A stretch of DNA of 64,000 nucleotides from Achromobacter deleyi (GCF_016127315.1 NZ_CP065997.1:3224001-3288000); one strand, 5' to 3'. Counted from the stretch's first letter, positions 11,524-22,463 are shown. The notes: generated by a model from the letters alone, not told the origin. Program-made: numbers and translations.

Positions 11524-12834
11524 ATGTCCAATTCCTATTTTCCGCGCTGGCGCCTGGCGGACGACGCCCAGCCCGGCGTCATCATCGCCCCCGACGAACG
11601 GCTGTCCTGGCCCAAGAACGTGGCCATGGGCGCCCAGCACGTGGTGGCGATGTTCGGCTCCACCGTGCTGGCGCCGCTGCTGATGGGTTTCGACCCCAAC
11701 GTCGCCATCCTGATGTCGGGCATCGGCACGCTGATTTTCTTCCTGTTCGTCGGCGGCCGCGTGCCCAGCTACCTGGGGTCCAGCTTCGCCTTTATCGGCG
11801 GCGTCATCGCCGTCACCGGCTATGCCGGCGGCGGCGCCAATGCCAACATCGGCGTGGCGCTGGGCGCCATCATCGCCTGCGGCCTGGCCTATACCCTGAT
11901 CGGCGTCCTGGTCTGGATCGCCAACGGCCGCGCCGGCGGCGGCGCCAACTGGATCGACACCCTGATGCCGCCGGTGGTGACCGGCGCGGTGGTCGCGGTG
12001 ATCGGCCTGAACCTGGCCCCGATCGCTGCCAAGGGCGCCATGGGCGCCTCGGGCTTCGATAGCGCCATGGCGATCGTCACCATCCTGTGCGTGGGCGGCA
12101 TTGCCGTCTACACCAAGGGCATGGTGCAGCGCCTGCTGATCCTGGTCGGCCTGATTCTGGCCTGCGTGGTCTACGCAATCTGCGCCAACGGCCTGAACCT
12201 GGGCAAGCCGATCGACTTCTCGGCCGTGTCGGCCGCTGCCTGGTTCGGCCTGCCGCACTTCGCCGCGCCGGTCTTCAAGGCCGAGGCCATGGGCCTGATC
12301 GTGCCGGTGGCCATCATCCTGGTCGCCGAGAACCTGGGCCACGTCAAGGCGGTCAGCGCCATGACCGGCCAGGACCTGGACCGCTACCTGGGCCGCGCCT
12401 TCGTCGGCGACGGCGTGGCGACGATGGTCTCGGGCGCTGTTGGCGGCACCGGCGTCACCACCTATGCCGAGAACATCGGCGTGATGGCGGTGACTCGCAT
12501 CTATTCGACGCTGGTGTTCGTCATCGCCGCGCTGATCGCCATCGTGCTGGGGTTCTCGCCCAAGTTCGGCGCCTTGATCCAGACCATTCCCGGGCCCGTG
12601 CTGGGCGGCATGTCGGTGGTGGTGTTCGGCCTGATCGCCATCGCCGGAGCCCGCATCTGGGTAGTGAACCAGGTCGATTTCAGCGACAACCGCAACCTGA
12701 TCGTGGCCGCGGTCACGCTGGTGCTGGGCGCGGGCGACTTCACCGTCAAGCTGGGCAACTTCACGCTGGGCGGCATCGGTACCGCGACCTTCGGCGCGAT
12801 CATCCTGTACGCGCTGCTGCGCCGCAAGAAGTAG
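11524..12834 (+). CDS. NCS2-family uracil/pyrimidine permease (UraA/RutG-like)
   Basis: A 436-residue inner-membrane nucleobase:cation symporter with about 14 hydrophobic segments. Family motifs include AMFGSTVLAPLLMGF near residue 42, VAENLGHVKAVSAMTG mid-protein and GGTGVTTYAENIGVMAVTR in the second repeat. No purine-catabolism genes adjoin it, so uracil or a related pyrimidine is the most likely substrate. It stands alone, convergent with the chemotaxis receptor gene. Confidence 0.88.
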   Translation: MSNSYFPRWRLADDAQPGVIIAPDERLSWPKNVAMGAQHVVAMFGSTVLAPLLMGFDPNVAILMSGIGTLIFFLFVGGRVPSYLGSSFAFIGGVIAVTGYAGGGANANIGVALGAIIACGLAYTLIGVLVWIANGRAGGGANWIDTLMPPVVTGAVVAVIGLNLAPIAAKGAMGASGFDSAMAIVTILCVGGIAVYTKGMVQRLLILVGLILACVVYAICANGLNLGKPIDFSAVSAAAWFGLPHFAAPVFKAEAMGLIVPVAIILVAENLGHVKAVSAMTGQDLDRYLGRAFVGDGVATMVSGAVGGTGVTTYAENIGVMAVTRIYSTLVFVIAALIAIVLGFSPKFGALIQTIPGPVLGGMSVVVFGLIAIAGARIWVVNQVDFSDNRNLIVAAVTLVLGAGDFTVKLGNFTLGGIGTATFGAIILYALLRRKK

Positions 12835-12836
12835 GG

Positions 12837-12868
12837 CGGGACCGGCCGGACGTCGCGCCAGTCCCGCT
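12837..12868 (+). terminator. Weak stem-loop after the NCS2 permease
   Basis: GCGGGAC (12837-12843) pairs with GTCCCGC (12862-12868) across an 18-base GC-rich loop, followed only by TTCCTT. A second copy of the GCGGGACCGGCCG sequence follows near 12889. It may mark the 3' ends of the two convergent genes, but is not a classical U-tract terminator. Confidence 0.35.
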
Positions 12869-12914
12869 TCCTTCAGGGGCATGAGCGGGACCGGCCGCGG
12901 CCGATCCGCTCCCC

Positions 12915-14534
12915 TCAGGAGCGCGACAGCCGCGAGGCCGGCGTCCTGCCGCCGACCTGCACGGGCGCCACCTCGATCACCTGGCCCGACTGGGTCTTGA
13001 AGACCGAGGTCGCCTCCGCCAGGCGCCGCGCCTGGTCCTCCATCGCCGAGGCGGCGGCCGAGGCCTCTTCCACCAGCGCGGCGTTCTGCTGCGTCACCTC
13101 GTCCATCTGCGAGACCGCCAGGCTGACCTGGTCGATGCCGCCGGCCTGCTGGGCCGAGGCCGCCGAGATCTCGCCCATGATGTCGGCTACCCGCTGCACC
13201 GAGATCACGATTTCCTCCATGGTCTGCCCGGCCGCCGACACCTGGGACGACCCGGCCGCGACGGTCTCGACCGAGGTTTCGATCAGGGCCTTTATCTCCT
13301 TGGCCGCCTGCGCCGCGCGCTGCGCCAGGGAGCGCACCTCGCCCGCCACCACGGCGAAGCCCTTGCCCTGTTCGCCGGCGCGGGCCGCCTCCACGGCGGC
13401 ATTCAGCGCCAGGATATTGGTCTGGAAGGCGATGCCGTCGATCACCGAGACGATATCGGCGATGCGCCGCGAACTCTCGGAAATGCCCTGCATGGTGGCC
13501 ACCACCTGGCCGACCGTGTGACCGCCGCGCTGCGCCACCTCCATGCTCACCGCCGCCAGCTGGTTGGCCTGGGCGGCGTTGTCGGCGTTCTGCTTGACCG
13601 TGGCGGCCAGCTCTTCCATGGTCGAGGCGGTCTCTTCGAGCGCGGCCGCCTGTTCCTCGGTGCGGGTCGACAGGTTGGCGTTGCCGGCGGCGATCTCGGC
13701 CGCGCCGACGTTGATCTCCTCGACCCCCTGACGCACCGTCGTCACCGTGCGGGTCAGGCCTTCCTGCATGCGCCGCACCGCGGAAAACAGCGTGCCGATC
13801 TCGTTGTTGGAGCGGGCGTCGACCCGCTGGGTCAGGTCGCCGGCGGCGATCCGGTCGAAATGCCGGCCGGCGTCCTGCAGCGGCAGCAGGACGCCGCGAC
13901 GGATGAAGGCCCAGCACAGCACCGCCAGCAGCAGCGCCACCGACAGCAGCACGATGGCCGAGATGCGGGCGGTCGAATAGGTGCTTTGCGAGCGCTCCAG
14001 CACGCCGTCGCTGCGTTCCTGGACCCGCGCCAGGAACACCTGCATGTCCTTGGCGAAATCGGCGTCGGCCTGGCGCACCCGCGCTTCGTTCTGCTGGTAG
14101 CGGGCGACCGAACGTTCCTTGAGCGCCGCGTCCAGTTCGTCCAGCCCGGCGGCGTAGGCGTTGAAGCGGCCCTGCAGGACCACGGCCAGTTCCTGGCCAC
14201 GCTCGCTCTTGGGCACCGCCATGTAGCGGTCGAAGCGTTCGCGTGCCAGTTTCAGTTGTGCGGCGGCGGCGGCCTCCGCGCTGGCCGCCTGGTCCTGGGC
14301 GCCGGCCTGCAGGTCGGCGATGCCCGAACCCAGCGAGAGCCGGACGCGCAGCAGCGCGGCATTGGATTCATAAAGCGGATCGACCTGGTGCACGGCGACA
14401 TTATTCAGGTCCTCGATTTCCCGCACGCTGCTTTCGGCATTCATCCAGCTCAAGCCGCAAGCCAACGCCAGGGTAATCACAAAGCAGGCCAACACCAGCA
14501 TCATGCCCGTACGGACTTTCAATTTTTCCAGCAT
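12915..14534 (-). CDS. Methyl-accepting chemotaxis protein (Tar-type four-helix sensor)
   Basis: A 539-residue receptor. TM1 is at 11-30, a periplasmic four-helix-bundle sensor at about 31-188, TM2 at about 190-211, then HAMP (212-265) and the long cytoplasmic signalling domain. The highly conserved hairpin tip is present (DIVSVIDGIAFQTNILALNA, then EQGKGFAVVAGEVRSLAQRA). It ends SRLSRS without the NWETF-type CheR/CheB docking pentapeptide. Start at 14534 (MLEKLKVRTG) with GGGAG 5 bases upstream; a longer open frame to 14684 is basic, low-complexity sequence. The ligand is not predictable. Confidence 0.93.
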   Translation of the reverse strand: MLEKLKVRTGMMLVLACFVITLALACGLSWMNAESSVREIEDLNNVAVHQVDPLYESNAALLRVRLSLGSGIADLQAGAQDQAASAEAAAAAQLKLARERFDRYMAVPKSERGQELAVVLQGRFNAYAAGLDELDAALKERSVARYQQNEARVRQADADFAKDMQVFLARVQERSDGVLERSQSTYSTARISAIVLLSVALLLAVLCWAFIRRGVLLPLQDAGRHFDRIAAGDLTQRVDARSNNEIGTLFSAVRRMQEGLTRTVTTVRQGVEEINVGAAEIAAGNANLSTRTEEQAAALEETASTMEELAATVKQNADNAAQANQLAAVSMEVAQRGGHTVGQVVATMQGISESSRRIADIVSVIDGIAFQTNILALNAAVEAARAGEQGKGFAVVAGEVRSLAQRAAQAAKEIKALIETSVETVAAGSSQVSAAGQTMEEIVISVQRVADIMGEISAASAQQAGGIDQVSLAVSQMDEVTQQNAALVEEASAAASAMEDQARRLAEATSVFKTQSGQVIEVAPVQVGGRTPASRLSRS

Positions 14535-14723
14535 GGGAGCTCCCGTTCTTGAACGCGCTCCACCGCAGGCGCGGATCCTTTGCACGCCAGCGCTGCGATA
14601 GAGGGACGAACGTCGCGCCCGGATGACTGCGATGCGTCCGCCCAACCTGCAACACGCACAATCAATCGCTTTACGCGTGGCCAAAATGGCCGGCCCGCGT
14701 ATCCCTTCGCTTAAAACAGGAAA

Positions 14724-14750
14724 ATGCCGGCGAATACCGGCATGTATTTA
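14724..14750 (-). promoter_or_regulatory. Candidate sigma-28 promoter of the chemotaxis receptor, overlapping a small palindrome
   Basis: On the minus strand TAAA, 15 bases, then GCCGGCAT, compared with TAAA-N15-GCCGATAA; the GCCG core and spacing match, the last four bases poorly. It coincides with a 7-bp hairpin (ATGCCGG / CCGGCAT, 14724-14743) and would give a leader of about 180 bases. Confidence 0.33.
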
Positions 14751-14791
14751 ATTGTTATTAATGGGCCAGTTTGTCGGTTATACCTTTTTTA

Positions 14792-14820
14792 TTGAATACA
14801 ACCTGGCGTTTTTACATAAA
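14792..14820 (+). promoter_or_regulatory. Possible sigma-70 promoter of the greA leader
   Basis: TTGAAT (14792-14797), 17 bases, then CATAAA (14815-14820), inside an AT-rich island in otherwise GC-rich DNA. It would start a transcript of about 420 bases ahead of greA. Low-information match. Confidence 0.3.
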
Positions 14821-15004
14821 CCCTTTGGATAACCGCCCTTGGCCGGGTTTATCCCTACCGGCAAGTATCTTTTATGCAACGCCAGGGGCGGCAGGCGCAA
14901 ACGACGGGTTTTAGCGGGTTACAGCGCCGAAATGCGCCGAAAACGCCGGTTTCTCCGGTGGCTTGCAATTCCCGTGGACTTTGACCACAATATGGCCTTG
15001 ATTG

Positions 15005-15037
15005 CCCCGGTTCCGACCCGAGCCGGGGTTTTGTTTT
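15005..15037 (+). terminator. Terminator-like hairpin in the greA leader (first)
   Basis: CCCCGGTTC (15005-15013) pairs with GAGCCGGGG (15020-15028), 9 bp with one G-U pair and a 6-base loop, followed by TTTTGTTTT. No gene precedes it on this strand within 2 kb, so it would end a short leader RNA upstream of greA. Confidence 0.7.
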
Positions 15038-15198
15038 GGTCGCAGCTTGCCGCATTCGTCCGGCGGGCCGGCCCGAGCGGGCAGCGGGGGATCCATCGGG
15101 TTCAGCCTTGCCCGCCCCCGGCCGTGTTCCGCTCAAGACGTTGCCCGTCACGACTTGGCATCCGACGGCGCCCATGCGTCAGGTCCAGGACCTTCACA

Positions 15199-15238
15199 CC
15201 GAGAACGCTCCGTCGGGGGCGTTTTCTACTTTTGTTTG
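15199..15238 (+). promoter_or_regulatory. Second hairpin with U-rich tail directly before greA
   Basis: GAGAACGCTCC pairs with the GGGGGCGTTTTC that follows it, giving about 11 bp including G-U pairs, then a T-rich stretch (TACTTTTGTTTGGG) running up to the greA ribosome site. It could attenuate readthrough into greA or affect its translation. Confidence 0.5.
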
Positions 15239-15247
15239 GGAAACGAC

Positions 15248-15724
15248 ATGTCTGCCATTCCTTTGACCGTGCGCGGGGCCGAGCGCTTGCAAGAAGAGCT
15301 CCAGCGGCTGAAAACCGTGGAACGTCCCGCCGTCATCAACGCTATCGCCGAAGCGCGCGCGCAGGGCGATCTGTCGGAGAACGCCGAGTATGACGCGGCT
15401 CGCGAGCGCCAGGGTTTCATCGAGGGCCGGATTGCCGAGCTCGAGGGCACGCTTTCCAATGCCCACCTGATCGATCCGAGCTCGCTCGAGGCCGAAGGTC
15501 GTGCCGTGTTCGGCGCCACCGTCGACATCGAGGACCTGGATTCGGGTGATCGCGTGACGTACCAGATCGTCGGTGACGTCGAAGCCGACATCAAGGCGAA
15601 CCTGATCTCCGTGTCGAGCCCCGTGGCGCGCGCGCTGATCGGCAAGAGCGAAGGCGACGTGGTCGAGGTCAAGGCCCCGGCTGGCGTTCGCGAGTATGAA
15701 GTCCTGGGCGTGCGTTACATCTAA
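15248..15724 (+). CDS. greA: Transcription elongation factor GreA
   Basis: A 158-residue factor that rescues backtracked RNA polymerase by stimulating transcript cleavage. The N-terminal antiparallel coiled coil carries the catalytic acidic tip motif [15 protein letters not shown], and the C-terminal FKBP-like domain ends [13 protein letters not shown]. Start at 15248 ([14 protein letters not shown]). The frame is open far upstream, but that sequence lies in the structured leader and is not GreA-like. In many relatives greA follows carB closely; here about 11 kb of other genes lies between. Confidence 0.97.
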   Translation: MSAIPLTVRGAERLQEELQRLKTVERPAVINAIAEARAQGDLSENAEYDAARERQGFIEGRIAELEGTLSNAHLIDPSSLEAEGRAVFGATVDIEDLDSGDRVTYQIVGDVEADIKANLISVSSPVARALIGKSEGDVVEVKAPAGVREYEVLGVRYI

Positions 15725-15820
15725 CGCCGGCCCTGAGCGGTAAAATCAGCAAAACACCATAGACCGAACCGGGCATCCGGAAGGATTCCCGCGGCAAGAT
15801 TGCGGAACACTATGGTGGAC

Positions 15821-15844
15821 CGGGCGCGTAAAGCGCCCGTTTTT
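15821..15844 (+). terminator. Rho-independent terminator of greA
   Basis: CGGGCGC (15821-15827) and GCGCCCG (15833-15839) form a perfect 7-bp stem with loop GTAAA, followed by TTTTT. It lies just before the 3' end of convergent yhbY. Confidence 0.88.
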
Positions 15845-15857
15845 GTGCCTGGCGGTA

Positions 15858-16460
15858 CTATCGCTTGGGCGACGACTTGCGGCTGGTGCCGCTGCGTGCC
15901 CCGGCCCGCAGGCTCAGTGCGCTGCCGGCGCGGCGCGGGATGCCGTGGCTGCCGGAAGTGGTTTTCTTGGTGCCGGGACGCATCGGCTTGCCGTTCTTGT
16001 TGAGCTGGTCCTGCGGCACGAAGCGTGTCTTCGGCTTGGGCTCTTCCGTCTCGGAGCGGCGCGGACGCTTGGCCAGGGTCTTGCCTTCGGCGGCCAGCTT
16101 CTTGGGCGTATGCGGCTCGGAGGCGCGGCGCTTGGCGGGGCGTTCCGGCTCAAGGGCGGCCAGCACCGGCGGCTTGATGTTGCCGGCCAGCGGGCGGAAC
16201 AGGATCAGGGTCTTGCCCAGGTGGTGCACCGGGGCGCAGGACAGGGTGTCGCAGATGGTCGACAGCATGGCCTCGCGGGCCTCGCGATCGTCGCCGCCGG
16301 CCCGGACCTTGATCAGGCCGTGGGAAGTGAGTGCCAGGTCGATTTCCTTGAGCACGGCTTCGGTCAGGCCATTGTCGCCGATCAGGACGACGGGGCGCAG
16401 AGGGTGAGCGGCGGACCGAAGGTCGCTGCGCTCACGAGAGGTAAGTTCTAATATAGGCAT
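15858..16460 (-). CDS. yhbY: YhbY-family RNA-binding protein with long basic C-terminal tail
   Basis: A 200-residue protein. The N-terminal ~95 residues are a CRS1-YhbY domain ([20 protein letters not shown], then a GLIKVRAG element), which associates with 50S ribosome assembly intermediates. The C-terminal half is Lys/Arg/Pro-rich and probably disordered, and is absent from the ~97-residue E. coli protein. Start at 16460; the frame is open further upstream but runs antisense to rlmE. Only 18 bases separate the divergent yhbY and rlmE starts, so each promoter must overlap the other's 5' region; TACAAT at 16474-16469 would give yhbY an almost leaderless mRNA. Confidence 0.92.
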   Translation of the reverse strand: MPILELTSRERSDLRSAAHPLRPVVLIGDNGLTEAVLKEIDLALTSHGLIKVRAGGDDREAREAMLSTICDTLSCAPVHHLGKTLILFRPLAGNIKPPVLAALEPERPAKRRASEPHTPKKLAAEGKTLAKRPRRSETEEPKPKTRFVPQDQLNKNGKPMRPGTKKTTSGSHGIPRRAGSALSLRAGARSGTSRKSSPKR

Positions 16461-16478
16461 GCGTGGAATTGTACGGTA

Positions 16479-17111
16479 ATGGCCAAGAATAAATTCTCCA
16501 AAGACTGGATTCACCAGCACATCAACGATCCCTATGTGAAGATGGCGCAACAGAAGGGCTACCGGGCCCGCGCCGCCTTCAAGCTGATCGAGATTCTCGA
16601 CACCGAGAAACTGCTGCGTCGTGGCGACCTGGTCGTCGACCTCGGCTCGGCTCCCGGCAGCTGGTCCCAGGTGGCGCGCGAGCGCCTGGCGGGACCCGGC
16701 GGGGTGGTGGACGGGCGCATCATCGCCCTGGACATGCTGCCCATGGAGCCCGTGGCGGGCGTCGAATTCATCCTCGGCGACTTCCGCGAAGATGACATTT
16801 TGAAACAATTGGAAGACATGGTCGGATCGCGCGCGGTGGACCTTGTAATTTCCGACATGGCCCCCAACCTATCCGGCGTGGGTATCGCCGACGCCGCGCG
16901 CATCCAGCACGTGTGCGAGCTGGCGATGGAGTTTTCCCTCGCTCACCTCAAGCCCAACGGGGCGCTGATCGTCAAGGCATTCCACGGAACCGGCTTTTCG
17001 CAGATCGTGGAAACCTTCAAGCAGCACTTCAAGCGGGTGGTCGAGCGTAAGCCGAAGGCGTCGCGGGACAAGTCCTCCGAAACCTTTCTGGTTGCCCGCG
17101 ATCTGAAATAG
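16479..17111 (+). CDS. rlmE: 23S rRNA (uridine-2552-2'-O)-methyltransferase RlmE
   Basis: A 210-residue FtsJ-type SAM methyltransferase modifying U2552 of the 23S A-loop late in 50S assembly. The SAM-binding motif [13 protein letters not shown] is near residues 52-64. The catalytic K-D-K-E tetrad is visible as K35 (AAFKLIEI), D126 (ISDMAPN), K166 (IVKAFHG) and E201 (SSETFLV). It precedes ftsH, the common order in proteobacteria. Confidence 0.97.
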   Translation: MAKNKFSKDWIHQHINDPYVKMAQQKGYRARAAFKLIEILDTEKLLRRGDLVVDLGSAPGSWSQVARERLAGPGGVVDGRIIALDMLPMEPVAGVEFILGDFREDDILKQLEDMVGSRAVDLVISDMAPNLSGVGIADAARIQHVCELAMEFSLAHLKPNGALIVKAFHGTGFSQIVETFKQHFKRVVERKPKASRDKSSETFLVARDLK

Positions 17112-17267
17112 CCCGCGCCGGGGCTCGTGCCCCGGTCACAAGAACCTACCGGCCCGATGGCGGCCGGCCTGCCGAGACAACGACCAGCAAAATCACGAAT
17201 CAGACGTAACTTAGCGGCCCCGCCCTTTCCCAGGACGCAACCCGGTCCGACAGGGTAGAATGGGCTA

Positions 17268-17296
17268 TTGACATACTTGTGACTGTGCCATATGCG
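17268..17296 (+). promoter_or_regulatory. Possible promoter of the ftsH-folP-glmM operon
   Basis: A perfect TTGACA (17268-17273), a 17-base spacer, then TATGCG (17291-17296, a poor -10). A TAGAAT at 17255-17260 is an alternative -10. It lies about 40 bases ahead of the ftsH start codon. Confidence 0.35.
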
Positions 17297-17338
17297 GGTG
17301 CGCGGTCGCCGGTCGGAATCGAAAGCAGGAGATCGACC

Positions 17339-19237
<1,899 letters not shown>

Positions 19238-19255
19238 GGTCTTTCGTCCTGATTT

Positions 19256-20101
19256 ATGGCGAATAACTTCCTTTGCGGGCGCTTCGAGTTTGATCTCGAG
19301 CGCCCGCTTGTCATGGGTATCGTCAATGTCACGCCGGATTCGTTTTCCGACGGCGGCCAGCACGACGATACCGACGCCGCGGTGGCGCATGCGCGCCGCC
19401 TGATCGACGAAGGCGCGCAGATCCTCGATCTGGGCGGCGAGTCGACGCGGCCCGGCGCCGATCCGGTGTCGGTCGCCGACGAACTGGACCGGCTGTTGCC
19501 GGTGATCGAGGCGCTGCGCGACTGCGGCACGCCGCTGTCGATCGACACCTTCAAGCCCGAGGTCATGCGCGCCGTGCTCGATGCCGGCGCCGACATGATC
19601 AACGACATCTACGGCTTCCGGCAGCCCGGCGCCATCGAGGCGGTGGCGCAGTCGCGCTGCGGACTGTGCGTCATGCACATGAAAGGCGAGCCGCGCACCA
19701 TGCAGGCGACGCCGCCCGAATATTCCGACCTGATTGGCGAAATCGGGCTCTTCCTGGGAGCGCGGGCACAGAAGCTGCGCGCCGCCTGGATCGATCCCCG
19801 ACGCATCGTGCTGGACCCCGGTTTCGGGTTCGGCAAGACCGCCGACCAGAACTTCCAATTGCTGCGCCGGCTGTCGAGCCTGCGCAGCGGCGGTTATCCA
19901 TTGCTGATCGGCCTGTCGCGCAAGAACATGATCGGCCACGCCACCGGCCGGCCGGTCGGCGACCGGCTGTCCGGCAGCATTGCCGCCGCCCTGGCCTGTG
20001 TGGCCCGTGGCGCCTCGATCGTGCGGGTGCACGACGTGGCGGCCACGGTCGACGCGCTCAAGGTCTGGCAGGCGGCTGAACAAGGAGCAATCACTTCATG
20101 A
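19256..20101 (+). CDS. folP: Dihydropteroate synthase
   Basis: A 281-residue TIM-barrel enzyme joining p-aminobenzoate to hydroxymethyl-dihydropterin diphosphate in folate synthesis; the sulfonamide target. Signature motifs are [24 protein letters not shown], and [13 protein letters not shown] with the following SRKNMIG. It lies in the ftsH-folP-glmM operon, and its stop overlaps the glmM start by ATGA, suggesting translational coupling. Confidence 0.97.
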   Translation: MANNFLCGRFEFDLERPLVMGIVNVTPDSFSDGGQHDDTDAAVAHARRLIDEGAQILDLGGESTRPGADPVSVADELDRLLPVIEALRDCGTPLSIDTFKPEVMRAVLDAGADMINDIYGFRQPGAIEAVAQSRCGLCVMHMKGEPRTMQATPPEYSDLIGEIGLFLGARAQKLRAAWIDPRRIVLDPGFGFGKTADQNFQLLRRLSSLRSGGYPLLIGLSRKNMIGHATGRPVGDRLSGSIAAALACVARGASIVRVHDVAATVDALKVWQAAEQGAITS

Positions 20102-21441
20102 CTCAACGCAAGTATTTTGGTACCGATGGGGTGCGCGGCGAAGTCGGCGGCCCGGTGATCAACGCGGAATTCGCCCTGCGCCTGGGTTACGCCGCTGGCC
20201 GCGTGCTGGCGCGCGAACACGCGGTGCGCGGCGGCAGTCGCCCGCAGGTCGTGATCGGCAAGGACACCCGCATCTCCGGCTACATGCTGGAGTCGGCGCT
20301 GGAGGCCGGCCTGTCGGCCGCGGGCATTGACGTGCTGCTGGCCGGCCCGATCCCCACCCCCGCCGTGGCCTACCTGACCCGCACGCTGCGCCTGGTCGCG
20401 GGCATCGTGATCAGCGCCTCGCACAATCCGTACCAGGACAACGGCATCAAGTTCTTCTCGGCCCAGGGCATGAAGCTGCCCGACGAGATCGAGGCGGCGA
20501 TCGAGGCCGCCCTGGACGAACCGCTGGGCTGTGTCAGTTCCGAAGGACTGGGCCGCGCGCGCCGCATGTCGGATTCCCAGGGCCGCTACATCGAATTCTG
20601 CAAGAGCACGTTCCCCAACGACCTCGACCTGAACGGCATGACGATCGTGGTGGACGCCGCCCATGGCGCCGCCTACAACATCGCGCCGCACGTGTTCCGC
20701 GAGCTGGGCGCCGAAGTGCATGCCATCGGCGTGCACCCGGACGGCTTCAACATCAACAAGGGCGTGGGCGCGCTGCATCCGGAGCAGCTGGCCAAGGAAG
20801 TGAAGGCGCGCGGCGCCCAGCTCGGCATCGCGCTGGATGGCGACGCCGACCGCCTGCAGATGGTGGACGGCGATGGCCGCATCTACAACGGCGACGAACT
20901 GCTGTACGCGATCCTGCGCGAGCGCATGCAGCGCGGCAAGGTGGACGGCGTGGTCGGCACGCTGATGACCAACTTCGGCTTCGAGCGCGCGCTGCAGCGC
21001 CTGAACGTGGGCTTCGAGCGCGCCAACGTGGGCGACCGCTACGTGCTGGAGCAGATGCAGGCGCGCGGCTGGCTCTACGGCGGCGAAAGCTCTGGCCACT
21101 TGCTGTGCCTGGATTGCCACTCCACCGGCGACGGCATCGTCGCCGCGCTGCAGGTGCTGACCGCGCTGCGCCGCAACCGTGTCTCGATGGCCGACTGGAT
21201 CAAGGACCTGCGCATGTATCCGCAGAAGATGATCAATGTGCCGCTGACGCCGGGCCAGGACTGGAAGACCCATCCGGGCCTGACCGCCGCGCGCCAGGCC
21301 GTCGAGGCCGAACTCGGCGACCGCGGCCGCGTGCTGATCCGCGCCTCGGGCACCGAGCCCAAGCTGCGCCTGATGGTCGAGGCCGAAGACGAAACCCTGG
21401 CGGTGACGTCGGCCGAGAAGCTGGCGGCCAGCCTGGGATAA
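20098..21441 (+). CDS. glmM: Phosphoglucosamine mutase
   Basis: A 447-residue enzyme of the phosphohexomutase superfamily converting glucosamine-6-P to glucosamine-1-P for peptidoglycan and LPS precursors. The N terminus [12 protein letters not shown], the phosphoserine loop [16 protein letters not shown] (active Ser108), the metal loop [12 protein letters not shown] and the C-terminal phosphate-binding [12 protein letters not shown] are all present. ATGA overlap with folP. Confidence 0.98.
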   Translation: MTQRKYFGTDGVRGEVGGPVINAEFALRLGYAAGRVLAREHAVRGGSRPQVVIGKDTRISGYMLESALEAGLSAAGIDVLLAGPIPTPAVAYLTRTLRLVAGIVISASHNPYQDNGIKFFSAQGMKLPDEIEAAIEAALDEPLGCVSSEGLGRARRMSDSQGRYIEFCKSTFPNDLDLNGMTIVVDAAHGAAYNIAPHVFRELGAEVHAIGVHPDGFNINKGVGALHPEQLAKEVKARGAQLGIALDGDADRLQMVDGDGRIYNGDELLYAILRERMQRGKVDGVVGTLMTNFGFERALQRLNVGFERANVGDRYVLEQMQARGWLYGGESSGHLLCLDCHSTGDGIVAALQVLTALRRNRVSMADWIKDLRMYPQKMINVPLTPGQDWKTHPGLTAARQAVEAELGDRGRVLIRASGTEPKLRLMVEAEDETLAVTSAEKLAASLG

Positions 21442-21464
21442 CCTCAAATCCACCAGGACCAGAC

Positions 21465-21503
21465 ATGGCCATTCATTGCTTTGCGATGAATGGCCATTGT
21501 TTG
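21465..21503 (+). terminator. Long hairpin after glmM, probable terminator
   Basis: ATGGCCATTCAT (21465-21476) and ATGAATGGCCAT (21486-21497) form a perfect 12-bp stem, extendable to 15 bp around a TTT loop, followed by TGTTTGTG. The U-tract is imperfect, but position and stem strength fit the end of the ftsH-folP-glmM operon. Confidence 0.6.
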
Positions 21504-21657
21504 TGAGAAATAAGTATTGTTTTGTAAAGTTTTGTCGAACTTTGCGGGATTAAGGCCGCACCGCTCCGAACTAAACTTCATAGTCACGTAACATATTGGT
21601 CAAGTCTTTGACATACAGGGCGTCCAAACTGACCGGACTCTCTAGGAGCTTCGCGCA

Positions 21658-22461
21658 ATGCTGGAACTAGCACGCATCAATCCAAGCCGTAATGCTACAG
21701 AACCGTGGACGGGCCCCGCCGCACGGGTGCTGGTGGTCGGCCTGGCGCGCACGGCCGAGGAAATTGAACAGATCCAGCGCCTGCGCTACGACGTCTTCAC
21801 CGAAGACATGGGCGCGGTCTTCCCCGATGCCCAGGACGGAATCGAGCACGATCGCTTCGATCCCTTCTGCGAGCATCTGATGGTGCGCGAGCTCGACACC
21901 GGCCGTGTCGTGGGCACCTACCGCATCCTCACGCCCGAAAAGGCGCGCGAGGCCGGCGGCTACTACTCGCAATCCGAATTCGACCTGTCGGGCCTGGGCC
22001 CGATCCGCGACGAGGTGGTGGAAGTGGGGCGCTCGTGCACCCACGCCGACTACCGCAACGGCGCGGTCATCATGCTGCTGTGGTCCGGCCTGGCGGAATA
22101 CCTGCGCCGCGGCGGCTACCAGTACGTGCTGGGCTGCGCCAGCGTCAGCCTGCGCGACGACGGCGTCACCGCCGCCGAAGTCTGGCGCACGATTTCCAAG
22201 CAGTTGCCGAAAGAAGGCCAGCCGCATGTGACGCCGCTGCACCGCTACCCGGTGGAAAAGCTCAACAGCACGCTGCCGGCCCGCGTGCCGCCGCTGATCA
22301 AGGGTTACCTGAAGCTGGGCGCGACGGTCTGTGGCGAACCCGCCTGGGACCCGGATTTCAACGCGGCCGACTTCCCGGTGCTGCTGAAGATGGACGGCAT
22401 GGACGAGCGTTATCGCCGCCATTTCGGCCTGGATCAACCCACGGCCAACGGTCAGCGCTGA
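21658..22461 (+). CDS. olsB: OlsB-type ornithine N-acyltransferase (GNAT fold)
   Basis: A 267-residue GNAT-superfamily acyltransferase of the OlsB/hemolysin-like group that attaches a 3-hydroxyacyl chain to ornithine, the first step of ornithine-lipid synthesis. Typical sequence: IQRLRYDVFTEDMGA, DPFCEHLMVRE, VVGTYRILTPEKA, then EVGRSCTHADYRNGAVIMLLWSGL. AGGAG precedes the ATG by 10 bases. It lies between glmM and the phosphate genes ppx, ppk and pst, fitting phospholipid sparing, but no PhoB box is visible here. No olsA acyltransferase gene adjoins it. Confidence 0.8.
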   Translation: MLELARINPSRNATEPWTGPAARVLVVGLARTAEEIEQIQRLRYDVFTEDMGAVFPDAQDGIEHDRFDPFCEHLMVRELDTGRVVGTYRILTPEKAREAGGYYSQSEFDLSGLGPIRDEVVEVGRSCTHADYRNGAVIMLLWSGLAEYLRRGGYQYVLGCASVSLRDDGVTAAEVWRTISKQLPKEGQPHVTPLHRYPVEKLNSTLPARVPPLIKGYLKLGATVCGEPAWDPDFNAADFPVLLKMDGMDERYRRHFGLDQPTANGQR

Positions 22462-22463
22462 TC

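Noticed and set aside
11482..13917. An 811-codon minus-strand frame opposite the NCS2 permease and entering the chemotaxis gene
   Set aside because: Gly/Arg/His-rich shadow; real genes on both strands are clear.
14724..14743. Riboswitch or c-di-GMP aptamer in the chemotaxis receptor leader
   Set aside because: Only a 7-bp hairpin is present, without any conserved aptamer core I can recognise.
17118..17145. Terminator after rlmE (CCGGGGC / GCCCCGG hairpin)
   Set aside because: The stem is good but no T-run follows, so transcription may continue towards ftsH.
21540..21657. PhoB box upstream of olsB
   Set aside because: ACTTCAT-N4-ACGTAAC and the reverse-strand ATGTCAA region match only about 4-5 of 7 per half-site, far weaker than at ppk and pstS.
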